Source: Oscillospiraceae bacterium (lineage in GTDB: Bacteria; Bacillota; Clostridia; Oscillospirales; Oscillospiraceae). Taken from it: a stretch of 64,000 bases of DNA. The translations under genes and the position numbers were made by a program. Position 1 is the stretch's first letter. Each line of letters begins with the position of its first letter. The notes beneath the pieces were generated by a model. That model did no database searches and was not told where the DNA came from. It saw only the letters and a program-made list of their open reading frames with translations. The stretch covers positions 1 to 64,000 of the forward strand of contig JAFQCX010000037.1 of the NCBI GenBank assembly GCA_017416245.1. Direction: 5' to 3'. Positions 23,306 to 31,975 of this stretch are shown here, in pieces.

Positions 23306-24598
23306 ATGACTCAAACAGCAAGTATTTTTTTGAGTCTGTCTATCGCTTTGCTTTCCGGCCTTCTCCTGTCAAGACTGGCCAAGAAAGCAAAGCTTCCCGC
23401 AGTTACTGCATACCTGATCTCCGGCGTTCTCATCGGCCCGTTTGTTCTCGGCGCAATCGGTATTCCCGGGATCGGTATTACCGCAGAGCAAATCGAAAGC
23501 TTTGGTCTGATCTCCGACCTGGCGCTGGGCTTTATCGCATTTGCCATGGGCAATGAGTTCCGGCTGGCACAGCTTAAAAAGATCGGCAAACAGGCAACGG
23601 TAATCGGCGTTGTTCAAGCACTGTTCACCACCGTCATTGTGGATGTGGCATTGATCGGCCTGCATTTCCTTATGCCGGATAAGCTGTCGCTTTCTGCTGC
23701 CATTGTTCTTGCATCCGTTGCAACCGCTACAGCCCCTGCCGCCACGTTGATGGTAGTAAAGCAGTACAAGGCAAAAGGCCCTGTTACGGATGTTCTGCTT
23801 CCCGTGGTCGCGCTGGATGATGCGGTTGGCCTTGTTGTGTTTGCGATCTCCTTCGGTGTTGCCAAATCCGTCAGCACCGGGGCAGTTGACGTGCTTTCGG
23901 TTATTTTAGAGCCGTTGCTGGAGGTCGTTCTTTCTTTGGGGCTGGGCTTTATTATGGGACTGCTGTTCACGCTATGCGAAAAGTATTTCCACTCCCGTTC
24001 CAAGAGAATGGCTGTGTCAGTTACCTTTGTTATGATGACCGTTGCTATCTCCAGCCTGCGGTTCGATGTCGGTGGTATTCATATCGGTTTCTCTTCCTTG
24101 CTTGCCTGTATGATGCTGGGCACTGTGTTCTGCAATATGTGCGAGGTGTCGGAAGAACTGATGGAGAGAGCCGACAGATGGACCACCCCCATTCTCATAT
24201 TGTTCTTCGTGATCAGCGGCGCTGAGCTGGAGCTTTCGGTATTCGCAGATTGGGCAGTTGTGGTAGCTGGTATCGTCTACATCCTATCCCGCTCCGTTGG
24301 CAAATACTACGGCGCAAACATCAGCGCAAAAATGACGAATTCCGATCCCAGTATTGTCAAATACCTCGGCATCACCTTGCTGCCGCAAGCGGGTGTTGCC
24401 CTGGGTATGGCGATCAAGGCGATGGAGCTTGGTCCCGATGGCGCCATCGTTCGTAACATCACCTTATTTGCGGTTCTGATCTACGAGATCGTTGGACCCT
24501 TCCTCACAAAGATCGCCCTTACCAAGGCCGGCGATATCAAGGAAGAGGGACGCACAAACGCAAGAGAAGAACACCTTGCCAAAAAAGCCCAGGCATAG
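23306..24598 (+). CDS. cation:proton antiporter (CPA2, Kef/Nha-type membrane domain)
   Basis: A 430-residue inner-membrane protein, almost wholly hydrophobic, with about 12 predicted helices. It follows the CPA2 pattern: the GVLIGPFVLG helix, and a LASVATATAPAATLMV helix followed by PVVALDDAVGLVVF with the paired acidic residues used in proton exchange. No RCK/TrkA-N nucleotide domain follows, so it is a stand-alone transport domain rather than a complete KefB/KefC. It probably exchanges Na+ or K+ for H+. It is monocistronic, with its own promoter and a strong terminator. It may act with the ion and C4-acid transport of the neighbouring operon, but nothing in sequence ties them. Confidence 0.88.
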   Translation: MTQTASIFLSLSIALLSGLLLSRLAKKAKLPAVTAYLISGVLIGPFVLGAIGIPGIGITAEQIESFGLISDLALGFIAFAMGNEFRLAQLKKIGKQATVIGVVQALFTTVIVDVALIGLHFLMPDKLSLSAAIVLASVATATAPAATLMVVKQYKAKGPVTDVLLPVVALDDAVGLVVFAISFGVAKSVSTGAVDVLSVILEPLLEVVLSLGLGFIMGLLFTLCEKYFHSRSKRMAVSVTFVMMTVAISSLRFDVGGIHIGFSSLLACMMLGTVFCNMCEVSEELMERADRWTTPILILFFVISGAELELSVFADWAVVVAGIVYILSRSVGKYYGANISAKMTNSDPSIVKYLGITLLPQAGVALGMAIKAMELGPDGAIVRNITLFAVLIYEIVGPFLTKIALTKAGDIKEEGRTNAREEHLAKKAQA

Positions 24599-24612
24599 CG
24601 CAATAAATAACC

Positions 24613-24650
24613 GCCCGAAAGCCCTTGAGAAAAAGGGCTTTCGGGCATTT
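24613..24650 (+). terminator. terminator of the antiporter gene
   Basis: Perfect 14-bp stem GCCCGAAAGCCCTT / AAGGGCTTTCGGGC (24613-24626, 24633-24646) with a six-base loop, followed by a short T-containing run. Confidence 0.85.
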
Positions 24651-24665
24651 GTGCAATATGACGGA

Positions 24666-24680
24666 ATATTGCTGCAATAT
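24666..24680. promoter_or_regulatory. perfect 15-bp palindrome upstream of the Hdr operon
   Basis: ATATTGC-T-GCAATAT lies 58 bp upstream of the -35 box of the Hdr-Flx-fumarate reductase operon. Its position suits an operator, but it does not match the Rex or Fnr consensus as I know them. Confidence 0.4.
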
Positions 24681-24738
24681 ACAGGTAATAAACAGCAAAG
24701 AAATATGTCGTAGGAGTAAAAACTTCTGCCCACCCGTC

Positions 24739-24767
24739 TTGTAACGCGGGCTTAAATATGCTATAAT
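24739..24767 (+). promoter_or_regulatory. promoter of the Hdr-Flx-fumarate reductase operon
   Basis: TTGTAA (24739-24744) and TATAAT (24762-24767) with a 17-bp spacer, giving a leader of about 85 bases. No other convincing promoter or terminator is visible until after the fumarase genes, so about 11.3 kb may be one transcript. Confidence 0.75.
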
Positions 24768-24860
24768 CTAATCAAAGGATTGTGAGAATGTTTTGCACAT
24801 ATTTCAAAATCTCTTGTTTACGCAAACTCTTTTTAAACTGTGAAATGTGAGGTCTGTGCT

Positions 24861-25646
24861 ATGAAGTATAGTTATTTCCCGGGCTGCACCCTGCGAAACA
24901 AAGCAAAGAATCTGGACGATTACGCAAGAGCCTGCGCAGAAAAGCTCGGTTTCTGTCTGGAGGAGCTGACCGACTGGCAGTGCTGCGGCGGTGTGTATCC
25001 TCTGGGTGCGGACGAGATCGCCAGCAAGCTGCCCTCTGTCCGGGCGCTGAATGCGGCAAAAGAAAAGGGGCAAGACCTGGTGGCGGTGTGTTCCGCCTGC
25101 TACCATGTACTGAAGCGGGTCAACGACGATATGGCAAATGTATCTGACATGCAGACCCGCGCCAACAATTATATGGCGCTTTCCGAGCCCTATACGGGTG
25201 AAACCAAGGTGCTGCATTATTTGGAAGTGCTGCGGGATGTGGTGGGCTTTGACAATCTTAAAAAGCAGGTGGTCAATCCCCTGACCGGTCGGAAAATCGG
25301 CGCTTACTACGGCTGCTTGCTGCTGCGGCCCAGCTCTGTGATGGCCTTTGATGACCCTGAAAATCCCACCATTTTGGAGGATTTCATCCGGGCATTGGGC
25401 GCAGAACCTGTCGTATATCCCTACCGCAACGAGTGCTGCGGCGGTTACATATCCATCAAGGAAAAAGAGCAGGCAGGCGCGCTTTGTGAGAAAATCACCC
25501 AAAGCGCCGCCGGATACCAGGCAGATTGCCTTGTAACCGCTTGCCCCCTGTGTAAGTATAATCTGAGCAAAAACAGCGATCTTCCTATCGTCTATTTCAC
25601 AGAGCTTCTGGCAGAAGCCCTGGGCATCAAGGAGGTGCAGGAATGA
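24861..25646 (+). CDS. hdrB: heterodisulfide reductase subunit B-like protein (HdrB)
   Basis: A 261-residue CCG-domain protein. Both cysteine sets are complete: C9, C41-C42 and C77/C80 in the first half, and a second set in YYGC, NECCGG and CPLCKY. In methanogen HdrB these motifs bind two unusual non-cubane 4Fe-4S clusters that reduce the CoM-S-S-CoB disulfide. A Firmicute makes no such disulfide, so here HdrB must serve another disulfide or act as an electron outlet, most simply towards the fumarate reductase encoded downstream. The start at 24861 has GAGGT in front; a GTG seven codons earlier is less likely. The HdrC gene overlaps its end by 4 bp. Confidence 0.9.
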   Translation: MKYSYFPGCTLRNKAKNLDDYARACAEKLGFCLEELTDWQCCGGVYPLGADEIASKLPSVRALNAAKEKGQDLVAVCSACYHVLKRVNDDMANVSDMQTRANNYMALSEPYTGETKVLHYLEVLRDVVGFDNLKKQVVNPLTGRKIGAYYGCLLLRPSSVMAFDDPENPTILEDFIRALGAEPVVYPYRNECCGGYISIKEKEQAGALCEKITQSAAGYQADCLVTACPLCKYNLSKNSDLPIVYFTELLAEALGIKEVQE

Positions 25647-26020
25647 ACAAGGTTGACGAAATCAAGCAAATCAGCGGGGTAAACCCTCTGAAATGTATGA
25701 AGTGCGGCAAATGCTCCGCTTCCTGCCCGTCTTTTAACGAAATGGACATCAAGCCCCATCAGTTTGTGACCTATGTGGTAAACGATGATGTGGAGGCGCT
25801 GGCCAATTCCAAATCTGCATGGAAGTGTCTGAGCTGCTTTGCCTGTATTGAGCGCTGCCCCCGGAATGTGCAGCCCGGCAAGCTGATCGACGCTGCCCGG
25901 CAGATCCTTATCCGTCAGCGGGGGCAGGAAGGACTTTCTGCAGATGAAATCCCTGCTCTGTTGGACGAGGATATGCCCCAGCAGCTTCTGATGAGTGCAT
26001 TCAGAAAGTATCGGAGGTAA
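25643..26020 (+). CDS. hdrC: heterodisulfide reductase subunit C-like ferredoxin (HdrC)
   Basis: A 125-residue protein with two 4Fe-4S motifs, CMKCGKCSASCP and CLSCFACIERCP. The following PRNVQPGKLIDAAR is typical of HdrC. It would wire electrons from HdrA to HdrB. It overlaps HdrB by ATGA and is 3 bp from HdrA. The second-motif spacing is the usual CxxCxxCxxxCP. Confidence 0.92.
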   Translation: MNKVDEIKQISGVNPLKCMKCGKCSASCPSFNEMDIKPHQFVTYVVNDDVEALANSKSAWKCLSCFACIERCPRNVQPGKLIDAARQILIRQRGQEGLSADEIPALLDEDMPQQLLMSAFRKYRR

Positions 26021-26023
26021 CAA

Positions 26024-28012
26024 ATGCGTAGAATCGGTGTATTTGTGTGCCACTGCGGCAGCAACATTGCCGCAACAGTGGATGTGAAAAAAGTCGTGGA
26101 AATGGCTCTGCTAGAGCAGGGCGTTGTCCACGCGGAAGATTATCCCTATATGTGCAGTGAGGCGGGTCAGTCCCGCATTGCCGAGGCCATTCGGGAAAAG
26201 CAACTGGAGGGCATCGTGGTTTGCTCCTGCTCTCCCCGTATGCACGAGGCCACCTTCCGCAAGTGCGCGGAGCGAAACGGCCTGAACCCCTATCTGGTGG
26301 AAATTGCCAACATTCGTGAGCATTGCTCCTGGATCCATAAGGATATGCAGGAAGCCACGGAAAAGGCCGTCATTCTGATGCGCGCGGCTGTTGCCAAGGT
26401 GCATCTGAACGCTCCCCTGCTGGCCGGCGAAAGCGCCGTTACCAAGCGGGCGCTGGTCATCGGCGGCGGCATTGCCGGTATTCAGACTGCTCTGGACATC
26501 GCCGATGCCGGTTATCACGTGGATATCGTGGAAAAAGAGCCCTCTATCGGCGGCCGTATGAGCCAGCTGGATAAGACCTTCCCCACCCTGGACTGCTCCG
26601 CCTGTATTCTGACACCCAAAATGGTGGAGGCGGCAAGCCACGAGAACATCACCATACATACCTGGAGCGAAGTGGAAAAGGTTTCCGGCTTCGTGGGCAA
26701 CTTTACGGTGGATATCCGCAAAAAGGCCCGCTATGTGAATATGGATAAGTGTACCGGCTGCGGTATCTGTCAGGAAAAGTGCCCCTCCAAGAAGCCTCTG
26801 AACGAGTTTAACCGGGGTCTGAACAACCGCAGCGCCATCTATACGCCCTTTGCCCAGGCCATTCCCAATGTGCCTGTGATCGATGCAAGCGCCTGCATCA
26901 AGCTCAATACCGGCAAGTGCGGTATCTGCGAGAAGTTCTGTCAGGCCGGCGCTATCGACTATAAACAGCAGGACGAGATCATCACCGAGCAGTATGGCGC
27001 CATTGTGGTTGCCACCGGTTTTGATACCATCAAGCTGGATAAGTACGGTGAATACGCTTACAACGAGAGCAAGGATGTGATCACCTCTCTGGAACTGGAA
27101 CGTATTATGAATGCCGCCGGTCCTACCAAGGGTCATTTAGAGCGTCTGTCTGACGGCAAGGCTCCCAAGGAGATCGTGTTCATCCAGTGTGTGGGCAGCC
27201 GCTGCTCCGACGACCGGGGCAAGCCCTACTGCTCCAAGATCTGCTGTATGTACACCGCCAAGCACGCTATGCTGATCCGGGACAAATACCCGGATACCAA
27301 CGTGACGGTATTCTACATCGACGTCCGTACCCCCGGCAAGAACTTTGACGAGTTCTACCGCCGGGCAGTGGAGGACTACGGTGTCAACTATGTGAAGGGC
27401 CAGGTAGGCAAGGTCGCGCCCCAACCCGATGGCAGCCTGCTGGTTCACGGCGTAGATCTGCTGGAAAACAAGCAGATCCTCAAGAAAGCGGATATGGTGG
27501 TGCTGGCTACCGCCATTGAGCCCAATCCCGATGTGCGGAAGATCGCCACTATGCTCACCGCTTCCATCGATACCAACAACTTCCTGACCGAGGCCCATCC
27601 CAAGCTCCGTCCCGTGGAATCCCCCACAGCAGGCGTGTTCCTGTCCGGCGTGTGCCAGGGTCCCAAGGACATTCCCGAAACCGTAGCCCAGGCGGGCGCG
27701 GCAGCGGTGAAGGTCATCGGCTTGCTTGCCAAGGATAAGCTGAAAACCAACCCCTGCACTGCTAAGGCAGACGAGCTGCGCTGCAACGGCTGCAGCCAGT
27801 GCGCCAACGTATGTCCCTATGGTGCTATTTCTTATGAAACCAAGCAGGTCAACGACCACGGCATCCGTGAGGAACGCCGCATTGCGGTAGTCAATTCCGC
27901 TCTGTGTCAGGGTTGCGGCGCCTGTACCGTTACCTGTCCCAGCGGCGCTATGGACCTGCAGGGCTTCTCTAACAGACAAATTATCGCGGAGGTGGATGCA
28001 ATATGCCGGTAA
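26024..28012 (+). CDS. hdrA: heterodisulfide reductase subunit A-like flavoprotein (HdrA)
   Basis: A 662-residue flavin and iron-sulfur protein, the bifurcating subunit of Hdr complexes. The N-terminal CHCGSN segment, the FAD fold VIGGGIAGIQTALD (near residue 150), and GGRMSQLDKTFPTLDCSAC with the extra cluster cysteines are all as in HdrA. Ferredoxin motifs follow: CTGCGICQEKCP and CGICEKFCQAG in the middle insert, and CNGCSQCANVCP and CQGCGACTVTCP at the C terminus. Length is normal for the family. In methanogens and sulfate reducers this FAD splits an electron pair between a low-potential ferredoxin and a high-potential acceptor. The gene overlaps the FlxD gene by 10 bp, consistent with one complex. 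Confidence 0.95.
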   Translation: MRRIGVFVCHCGSNIAATVDVKKVVEMALLEQGVVHAEDYPYMCSEAGQSRIAEAIREKQLEGIVVCSCSPRMHEATFRKCAERNGLNPYLVEIANIREHCSWIHKDMQEATEKAVILMRAAVAKVHLNAPLLAGESAVTKRALVIGGGIAGIQTALDIADAGYHVDIVEKEPSIGGRMSQLDKTFPTLDCSACILTPKMVEAASHENITIHTWSEVEKVSGFVGNFTVDIRKKARYVNMDKCTGCGICQEKCPSKKPLNEFNRGLNNRSAIYTPFAQAIPNVPVIDASACIKLNTGKCGICEKFCQAGAIDYKQQDEIITEQYGAIVVATGFDTIKLDKYGEYAYNESKDVITSLELERIMNAAGPTKGHLERLSDGKAPKEIVFIQCVGSRCSDDRGKPYCSKICCMYTAKHAMLIRDKYPDTNVTVFYIDVRTPGKNFDEFYRRAVEDYGVNYVKGQVGKVAPQPDGSLLVHGVDLLENKQILKKADMVVLATAIEPNPDVRKIATMLTASIDTNNFLTEAHPKLRPVESPTAGVFLSGVCQGPKDIPETVAQAGAAAVKVIGLLAKDKLKTNPCTAKADELRCNGCSQCANVCPYGAISYETKQVNDHGIREERRIAVVNSALCQGCGACTVTCPSGAMDLQGFSNRQIIAEVDAICR

Positions 28013-28440
28013 CTGAAAATTGGAAACCCACCATCGTTGCCTTCTGCTGCAACTGGTGCAGCTACGCAGGCGCAGACCTGGCAGGCTCCAGCCGTCTGGC
28101 CTACCCTGCGGATGTAAAGATCATCAAAGTGCCCTGCTCCTGCCGGGTCAACCCTATGTTCATTCTCCGTGCCTTTGAAAAGGGCGCAGACGGTGTGATC
28201 CTCTGCGGCTGCCACCCCGGTGACTGCCACTACTCCACCGGCAACTACTATGCCCGCCGCCGAATGACCCTGCTGTTTAGCATGCTGGATTATCTGGGCG
28301 TGGAAGATGGACGCACCCGTGTGGAATGGGTATCCGCCGCGGAGGGTGTAAAGTTCTCCGAAACCATGAATAGCTTTGTAGAAAAAGTTCGCGCCCTTGG
28401 CCCGAATGTAAGATTGGGGGATCTGCGATGCAAGAATTGA
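28003..28440 (+). CDS. flxD: FlxD/MvhD-type iron-sulfur electron-transfer subunit
   Basis: A 145-residue MvhD-family protein. Conserved cysteines occur in CCNWCSYAG, CSCRVN and CGCHPGDCHY, the set that holds a 2Fe-2S cluster in MvhD. In hydrogenase-Hdr and Flx-Hdr complexes this small subunit links the electron-input module to HdrA. No hydrogenase gene is present here, so the input must be the Flx proteins encoded next. It overlaps both neighbours (10 bp and 13 bp). Confidence 0.92.
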   Translation: MPVTENWKPTIVAFCCNWCSYAGADLAGSSRLAYPADVKIIKVPCSCRVNPMFILRAFEKGADGVILCGCHPGDCHYSTGNYYARRRMTLLFSMLDYLGVEDGRTRVEWVSAAEGVKFSETMNSFVEKVRALGPNVRLGDLRCKN

Positions 28441-29372
28441 TTGTAAGAGCGAAAGAACTTCTGGCATCCGGCCAGGTTGCCCGTGTTTTAGGTTGGAAAA
28501 AGGGTGAGCACAGCTACGACCCTGAGGTTGCCTTTTTTAACGATGCCGAGAGTCTGCAGGATTTTGTATACGACGGCTTCTGCGGTGCAAACCTGAGCAA
28601 ATATATGATCGAAGCCTCCAAATTGGAGGGTAAGACCCTGGTTTTCCTGAAGCCCTGCGACAGCTACAGCTTTGTACAGCTTATGAAGGAGCATCGTGTG
28701 GATCGGGAAAAGGCTTACATCATCGGTGTGGGCTGCTGGGGCAAGCTGGATGTCCGTAAGCTGGGCGCTGAGGGCATTCTGGATGTGGAAATTGCCGGCG
28801 ATGTGCTGAAGGTTTCCTCCCTGTACGGTGACAGCGAGGTAGCTTATAAGGACGCTATGCTGGAGCGCTGCCATGTGTGCAAAGGCAAGGAGCATAAGGT
28901 ATTCGACGAAACGCTGCTGGAGTCTGCCGACACCGTGGATCTTGATCGTTTTGCCGAGGTGGAAAGAATCGAGGCTATGAGCCCCGAGGAGAAATTTGCC
29001 TACTTCCAGAGTGAGCTAAGTAAGTGCATCCGCTGCAATGCCTGCCGCAACGTCTGCCCCGCCTGCTCCTGCCGCAAGTGCGTGTTTGACAGCACTGCCT
29101 TCAACTCCGAGCAGAAGGCTAACACCACCTCCTTCGAGGAAAAGATGTTCCATATCATCCGGGCATTCCATGTGGCCGGTCGTTGTACCGACTGCGGCGA
29201 GTGCAGCCGCGTCTGCCCTCAGGGTATCCCGCTGCACCTGTTCAACCGCAAGTTCATTAAGGATATCAACCGTCTGTACGGTGAATATCAGGCTGGCGCT
29301 GATCTGGAGGAAAAGGCTCCTCTGACCAGCTTCCAAACCGACGATGCCGAACCCGGCGCAGACAGGAGGTAA
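28428..29372 (+). CDS. flxC: FlxC-like 4Fe-4S dicluster protein
   Basis: A 314-residue cytoplasmic iron-sulfur protein. The N-terminal half, with FLKPCDSYSFVQLM and IIGVGCWGK, resembles the F420-hydrogenase beta/formate dehydrogenase beta-type domain. The C-terminal half has two cluster motifs, CIRCNACRNVCPACSCRKC (with extra cysteines) and CTDCGECSRVCP. In Desulfovibrio FlxABCD-HdrABC an equivalent subunit sits between the NAD(P)H module and FlxD/HdrA; the assignment here rests on order and domain type. It is 5 bp from the next gene. Confidence 0.8.
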   Translation: MQELIVRAKELLASGQVARVLGWKKGEHSYDPEVAFFNDAESLQDFVYDGFCGANLSKYMIEASKLEGKTLVFLKPCDSYSFVQLMKEHRVDREKAYIIGVGCWGKLDVRKLGAEGILDVEIAGDVLKVSSLYGDSEVAYKDAMLERCHVCKGKEHKVFDETLLESADTVDLDRFAEVERIEAMSPEEKFAYFQSELSKCIRCNACRNVCPACSCRKCVFDSTAFNSEQKANTTSFEEKMFHIIRAFHVAGRCTDCGECSRVCPQGIPLHLFNRKFIKDINRLYGEYQAGADLEEKAPLTSFQTDDAEPGADRR

Positions 29373-29377
29373 GGTCT

Positions 29378-30403
29378 ATGTATAAGATTCAAAAGGCTGA
29401 TCTTCCCAAGCTGTACGCCTCCATTGCCGCAGAAAGCGACCTGTTTCTGCCGGTAAAGGTGGCAGATCAGACCAATTTCGGTCTGTACACCGAAACCGCC
29501 GACGTGGATATCGACACCTTGAAAACCGTGAAGTCTGCCAAGGATATTTTCTTCCCCCAGAGCGAGACCCTTTACAAGGTCCGTCGGGAAAATGACAACT
29601 TCTCCATTGATGTTGAGCAGCACCGGACATCTCCCTTTGTGGTATTCGGTATCCGTGGCTGCGATGTAAGAGCCATGACCGTTCTGGACAAGGTTTTTCT
29701 GTCCGAACCCATTGACAGCTACTATGCTGCCCGTCGGCAGATGGGCACCATCGTTTCCCTGGCCTGTGGCCGTCCCGACACCTCCTGCTTCTGCAAGGTG
29801 TTTGGCATCGACTGCGCTGAGCCCGAGGGCGATGTGGTTACCTGGCTGGTTGGGAAGGTACTGTACTGGCAGCCCAAGACCAAGAAGGGCGAAGCTCTGA
29901 CCGAAAAAGTCGCCTCCCTGCTGGAAAAGGCTGACGAGGCTATGGTGGAATCTGCCAAGAACGCTATCCGCGCCATTGTGAAAAAGCTTCCCTACGCCAA
30001 TCTGTCTTTGGAGAAGTGGGGCGCAGCCGCTGCTGACGCCAACTTTGATTCCAAGCTTTGGGAAGAAATGTATAAGCCCTGCCTGGCTTGCGGCACCTGC
30101 ACCTTTGTGTGCCCCACCTGCCAGTGCTACGACATTAAAGACTATGACACCGGAAGTAGTGTCCAGCGTTACCGTTGCTGGGACAGCTGTATGTACAGTG
30201 ATTTCACCATGATGGCTCACGGCAACAACCGCACCTCTCAAATGCAGCGCTTCCGCCAGCGCTTTATGCACAAGCTGGCTTACTTCCCCGCAAACAATCA
30301 GGGTATGTTCTCCTGCGTCGGTTGCGGCCGGTGCGTTGACAAGTGCCCCAGTCACTTGAATATCGTCAAGGTCATCAAGGCCTTTGAAAAGGAGGGTGTA
30401 TGA
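29378..30403 (+). CDS. flxB: FlxB/AsrA-like 4Fe-4S dicluster protein
   Basis: A 341-residue protein of the anaerobic sulfite reductase A/sulfhydrogenase beta type. GIRGCDVRAM in the first half is characteristic, and two C-terminal motifs, CLACGTCTFVCPTCQC and CVGCGRCVDKCPS, bind 4Fe-4S clusters. It would relay electrons between the flavin subunit FlxA and FlxC. It overlaps the FlxA start by ATGA, as the pair also does in sulfhydrogenase-type operons. It is not a sulfite reductase by itself, and no AsrC siroheme subunit is present. Confidence 0.85.
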   Translation: MYKIQKADLPKLYASIAAESDLFLPVKVADQTNFGLYTETADVDIDTLKTVKSAKDIFFPQSETLYKVRRENDNFSIDVEQHRTSPFVVFGIRGCDVRAMTVLDKVFLSEPIDSYYAARRQMGTIVSLACGRPDTSCFCKVFGIDCAEPEGDVVTWLVGKVLYWQPKTKKGEALTEKVASLLEKADEAMVESAKNAIRAIVKKLPYANLSLEKWGAAAADANFDSKLWEEMYKPCLACGTCTFVCPTCQCYDIKDYDTGSSVQRYRCWDSCMYSDFTMMAHGNNRTSQMQRFRQRFMHKLAYFPANNQGMFSCVGCGRCVDKCPSHLNIVKVIKAFEKEGV

Positions 30404-31269
30404 TGTCCGAGCCTATGCACGAATGTAAGTATAACCCCGGCTTTATGCGGGACACGCTGATCCCTCAGGTGGGTATCATCACCGATATCCGCACAGAAAC
30501 GCCGGATGTAAAAACCTTCCGGGTAGAAGCCCCCAGTGGCGGCAAGCTCTTTGAGCATATGCCCGGACAGTGCGCCATGGTGTGCGCCCCCGGCGTGGGT
30601 GAGGCAATGTTCTCCATCACCTCCTCCCCCACCAACAAGCTGTATCAGGAATTCTCCATCAAGCGCTGCGGCGTGCTCACTGAACATCTGCACTCCCTGA
30701 AGGCCGGTGATGAGATCCTGGTCAGAGGCCCTTACGGCAACAACTTCCCTGTGGAAACAGAGCTGAAGGGCAAAAACCTGTTGTTCATCGCAGGCGGCAT
30801 TGCGCTGGCGCCTTTGCGCAGCGTGATCAACTACTGTCTGGACAATCGGGAAAACTACGGTGATATCGACATCGTTTACGGCTCCCGTTCCGCTGACGAT
30901 CTGGTGCAGCGCAAGGAAATTGAAGAGGTTTGGTCCAAGATTCCCGGTGTAAATGTCCATCTGACCATCGACCGGGAGCAGGAAGGCTGGGATGGCCACG
31001 TGGGCTTTGTTCCCTCCTATCTGCAGGAGCTGGCCTTTGACACCAACCGTACCGCAATTCTCTGCGGCCCTCCCATTATGATCAAATTCTGCCTGCAGGG
31101 TCTGAAAGAGATGGGCTTTGCTATGGAACAGGTATATACCACGCTGGAACTTAGAATGAAGTGCGGCGTGGGCAAATGCGGCCGCTGCAATATCGGCACC
31201 AAGTATGTCTGCAAGGACGGCCCTGTGTTCCGCTTTGACCAGGTAGACGAACTGCCTAACGAATACTAA
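30400..31269 (+). CDS. flxA: FlxA/AsrB-like FAD/NAD(P)-binding subunit
   Basis: A 289-residue ferredoxin-NADP reductase-fold flavoprotein, as in AsrB, sulfhydrogenase gamma and dihydroorotate dehydrogenase K. The order is FAD barrel (with EAMFSITSSP), NAD(P) fold (FIAGGIALAPLRS, LCGPPIMI) and a C-terminal 2Fe-2S loop, CGVGKCGRCNIG plus VCKDG. It should oxidise NADH or NADPH and is the electron entry point of the proposed complex. The upstream overlap is 4 bp and the following gap 16 bp. Confidence 0.9.
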   Translation: MMSEPMHECKYNPGFMRDTLIPQVGIITDIRTETPDVKTFRVEAPSGGKLFEHMPGQCAMVCAPGVGEAMFSITSSPTNKLYQEFSIKRCGVLTEHLHSLKAGDEILVRGPYGNNFPVETELKGKNLLFIAGGIALAPLRSVINYCLDNRENYGDIDIVYGSRSADDLVQRKEIEEVWSKIPGVNVHLTIDREQEGWDGHVGFVPSYLQELAFDTNRTAILCGPPIMIKFCLQGLKEMGFAMEQVYTTLELRMKCGVGKCGRCNIGTKYVCKDGPVFRFDQVDELPNEY

Positions 31270-31285
31270 GGAGGACAATACCGAA

Positions 31286-31963
31286 ATGGAAAACAATATG
31301 GTAAATGTCTATTTTTACGGTAAAAAATATTCTGTTCCCGGCGATCTGACCATTATGACCGCTATGGAATATGCAGGCTACACCCTGACCCGTGGCTGCG
31401 GCTGCCGCCACGGCTTCTGCGGCGCTTGCGCTACTATCTACCGTATCAAGGGAAAGAACGAGCTGAAGACCTGCCTGGCTTGCCAGACACAGGTGCAGGA
31501 AGGTATGTATGTGGCTTCCATCCCCTTCTTCCCCACAGATAAGCGTACATACGACATCAACGAGATCAAGGCCGATCAGCGGGTGATGATGGAGCTGTAT
31601 CCTGAGATCTATGCCTGCATCGGCTGCAATGCCTGCACCAAGGCCTGTACCCAGAGTCTGAATGTTATGCAGTACATTGCCTATGCCCAACGGGGCGAGC
31701 TGGAAAAGTGCGCTGAGGAGTCCTTTGACTGCGTAGGCTGCGGCTGCTGCTCTGTTCGCTGCCCTGCCGGAATCAGCCATCCCATGGTGGGTCTGCTGGC
31801 AAGACGCCTTACCGGCAAGTACATTGCTCCCAAGTCTGAGCATTTGCAGACCAGAGTGGACGAGATCAACTCCGGCGCTTACGACGAACTGATTGAAGCG
31901 ATCATGCAAAAGCCCATTACCGAAATGCAAGAGCTTTACAATCACCGGGATATCGAGAAGTAA
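31286..31963 (+). CDS. fumarate reductase iron-sulfur subunit (TfrB N-terminal-like)
   Basis: A 225-residue protein with an N-terminal plant-type 2Fe-2S domain (CGCRHGFCGAC, then KTCLAC) and two 4Fe-4S motifs, CIGCNACTKACTQ and CVGCGCCSVRCPAG. This matches the iron-sulfur subunit of thiol:fumarate reductase of methanogens (TfrB) and, more distantly, SdhB/FrdB. TfrB is about twice as long because it continues into an HdrB-like CCG domain; that half is absent here, and a free HdrB is encoded seven genes upstream. There is no membrane-anchor gene and no quinone-binding subunit nearby. It is probably the wire between HdrC/HdrB and the fumarate-reducing flavoprotein. Confidence 0.88.
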   Translation: MENNMVNVYFYGKKYSVPGDLTIMTAMEYAGYTLTRGCGCRHGFCGACATIYRIKGKNELKTCLACQTQVQEGMYVASIPFFPTDKRTYDINEIKADQRVMMELYPEIYACIGCNACTKACTQSLNVMQYIAYAQRGELEKCAEESFDCVGCGCCSVRCPAGISHPMVGLLARRLTGKYIAPKSEHLQTRVDEINSGAYDELIEAIMQKPITEMQELYNHRDIEK

Positions 31964-31975
31964 GGAGGGGACGAG

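Noticed and set aside
29378..31269. anaerobic sulfite reductase (asrAB)
   Set aside because: The two proteins resemble AsrA and AsrB, but there is no AsrC siroheme subunit, and the neighbours are Hdr, MvhD-like and fumarate reductase genes. The Flx assignment fits better.
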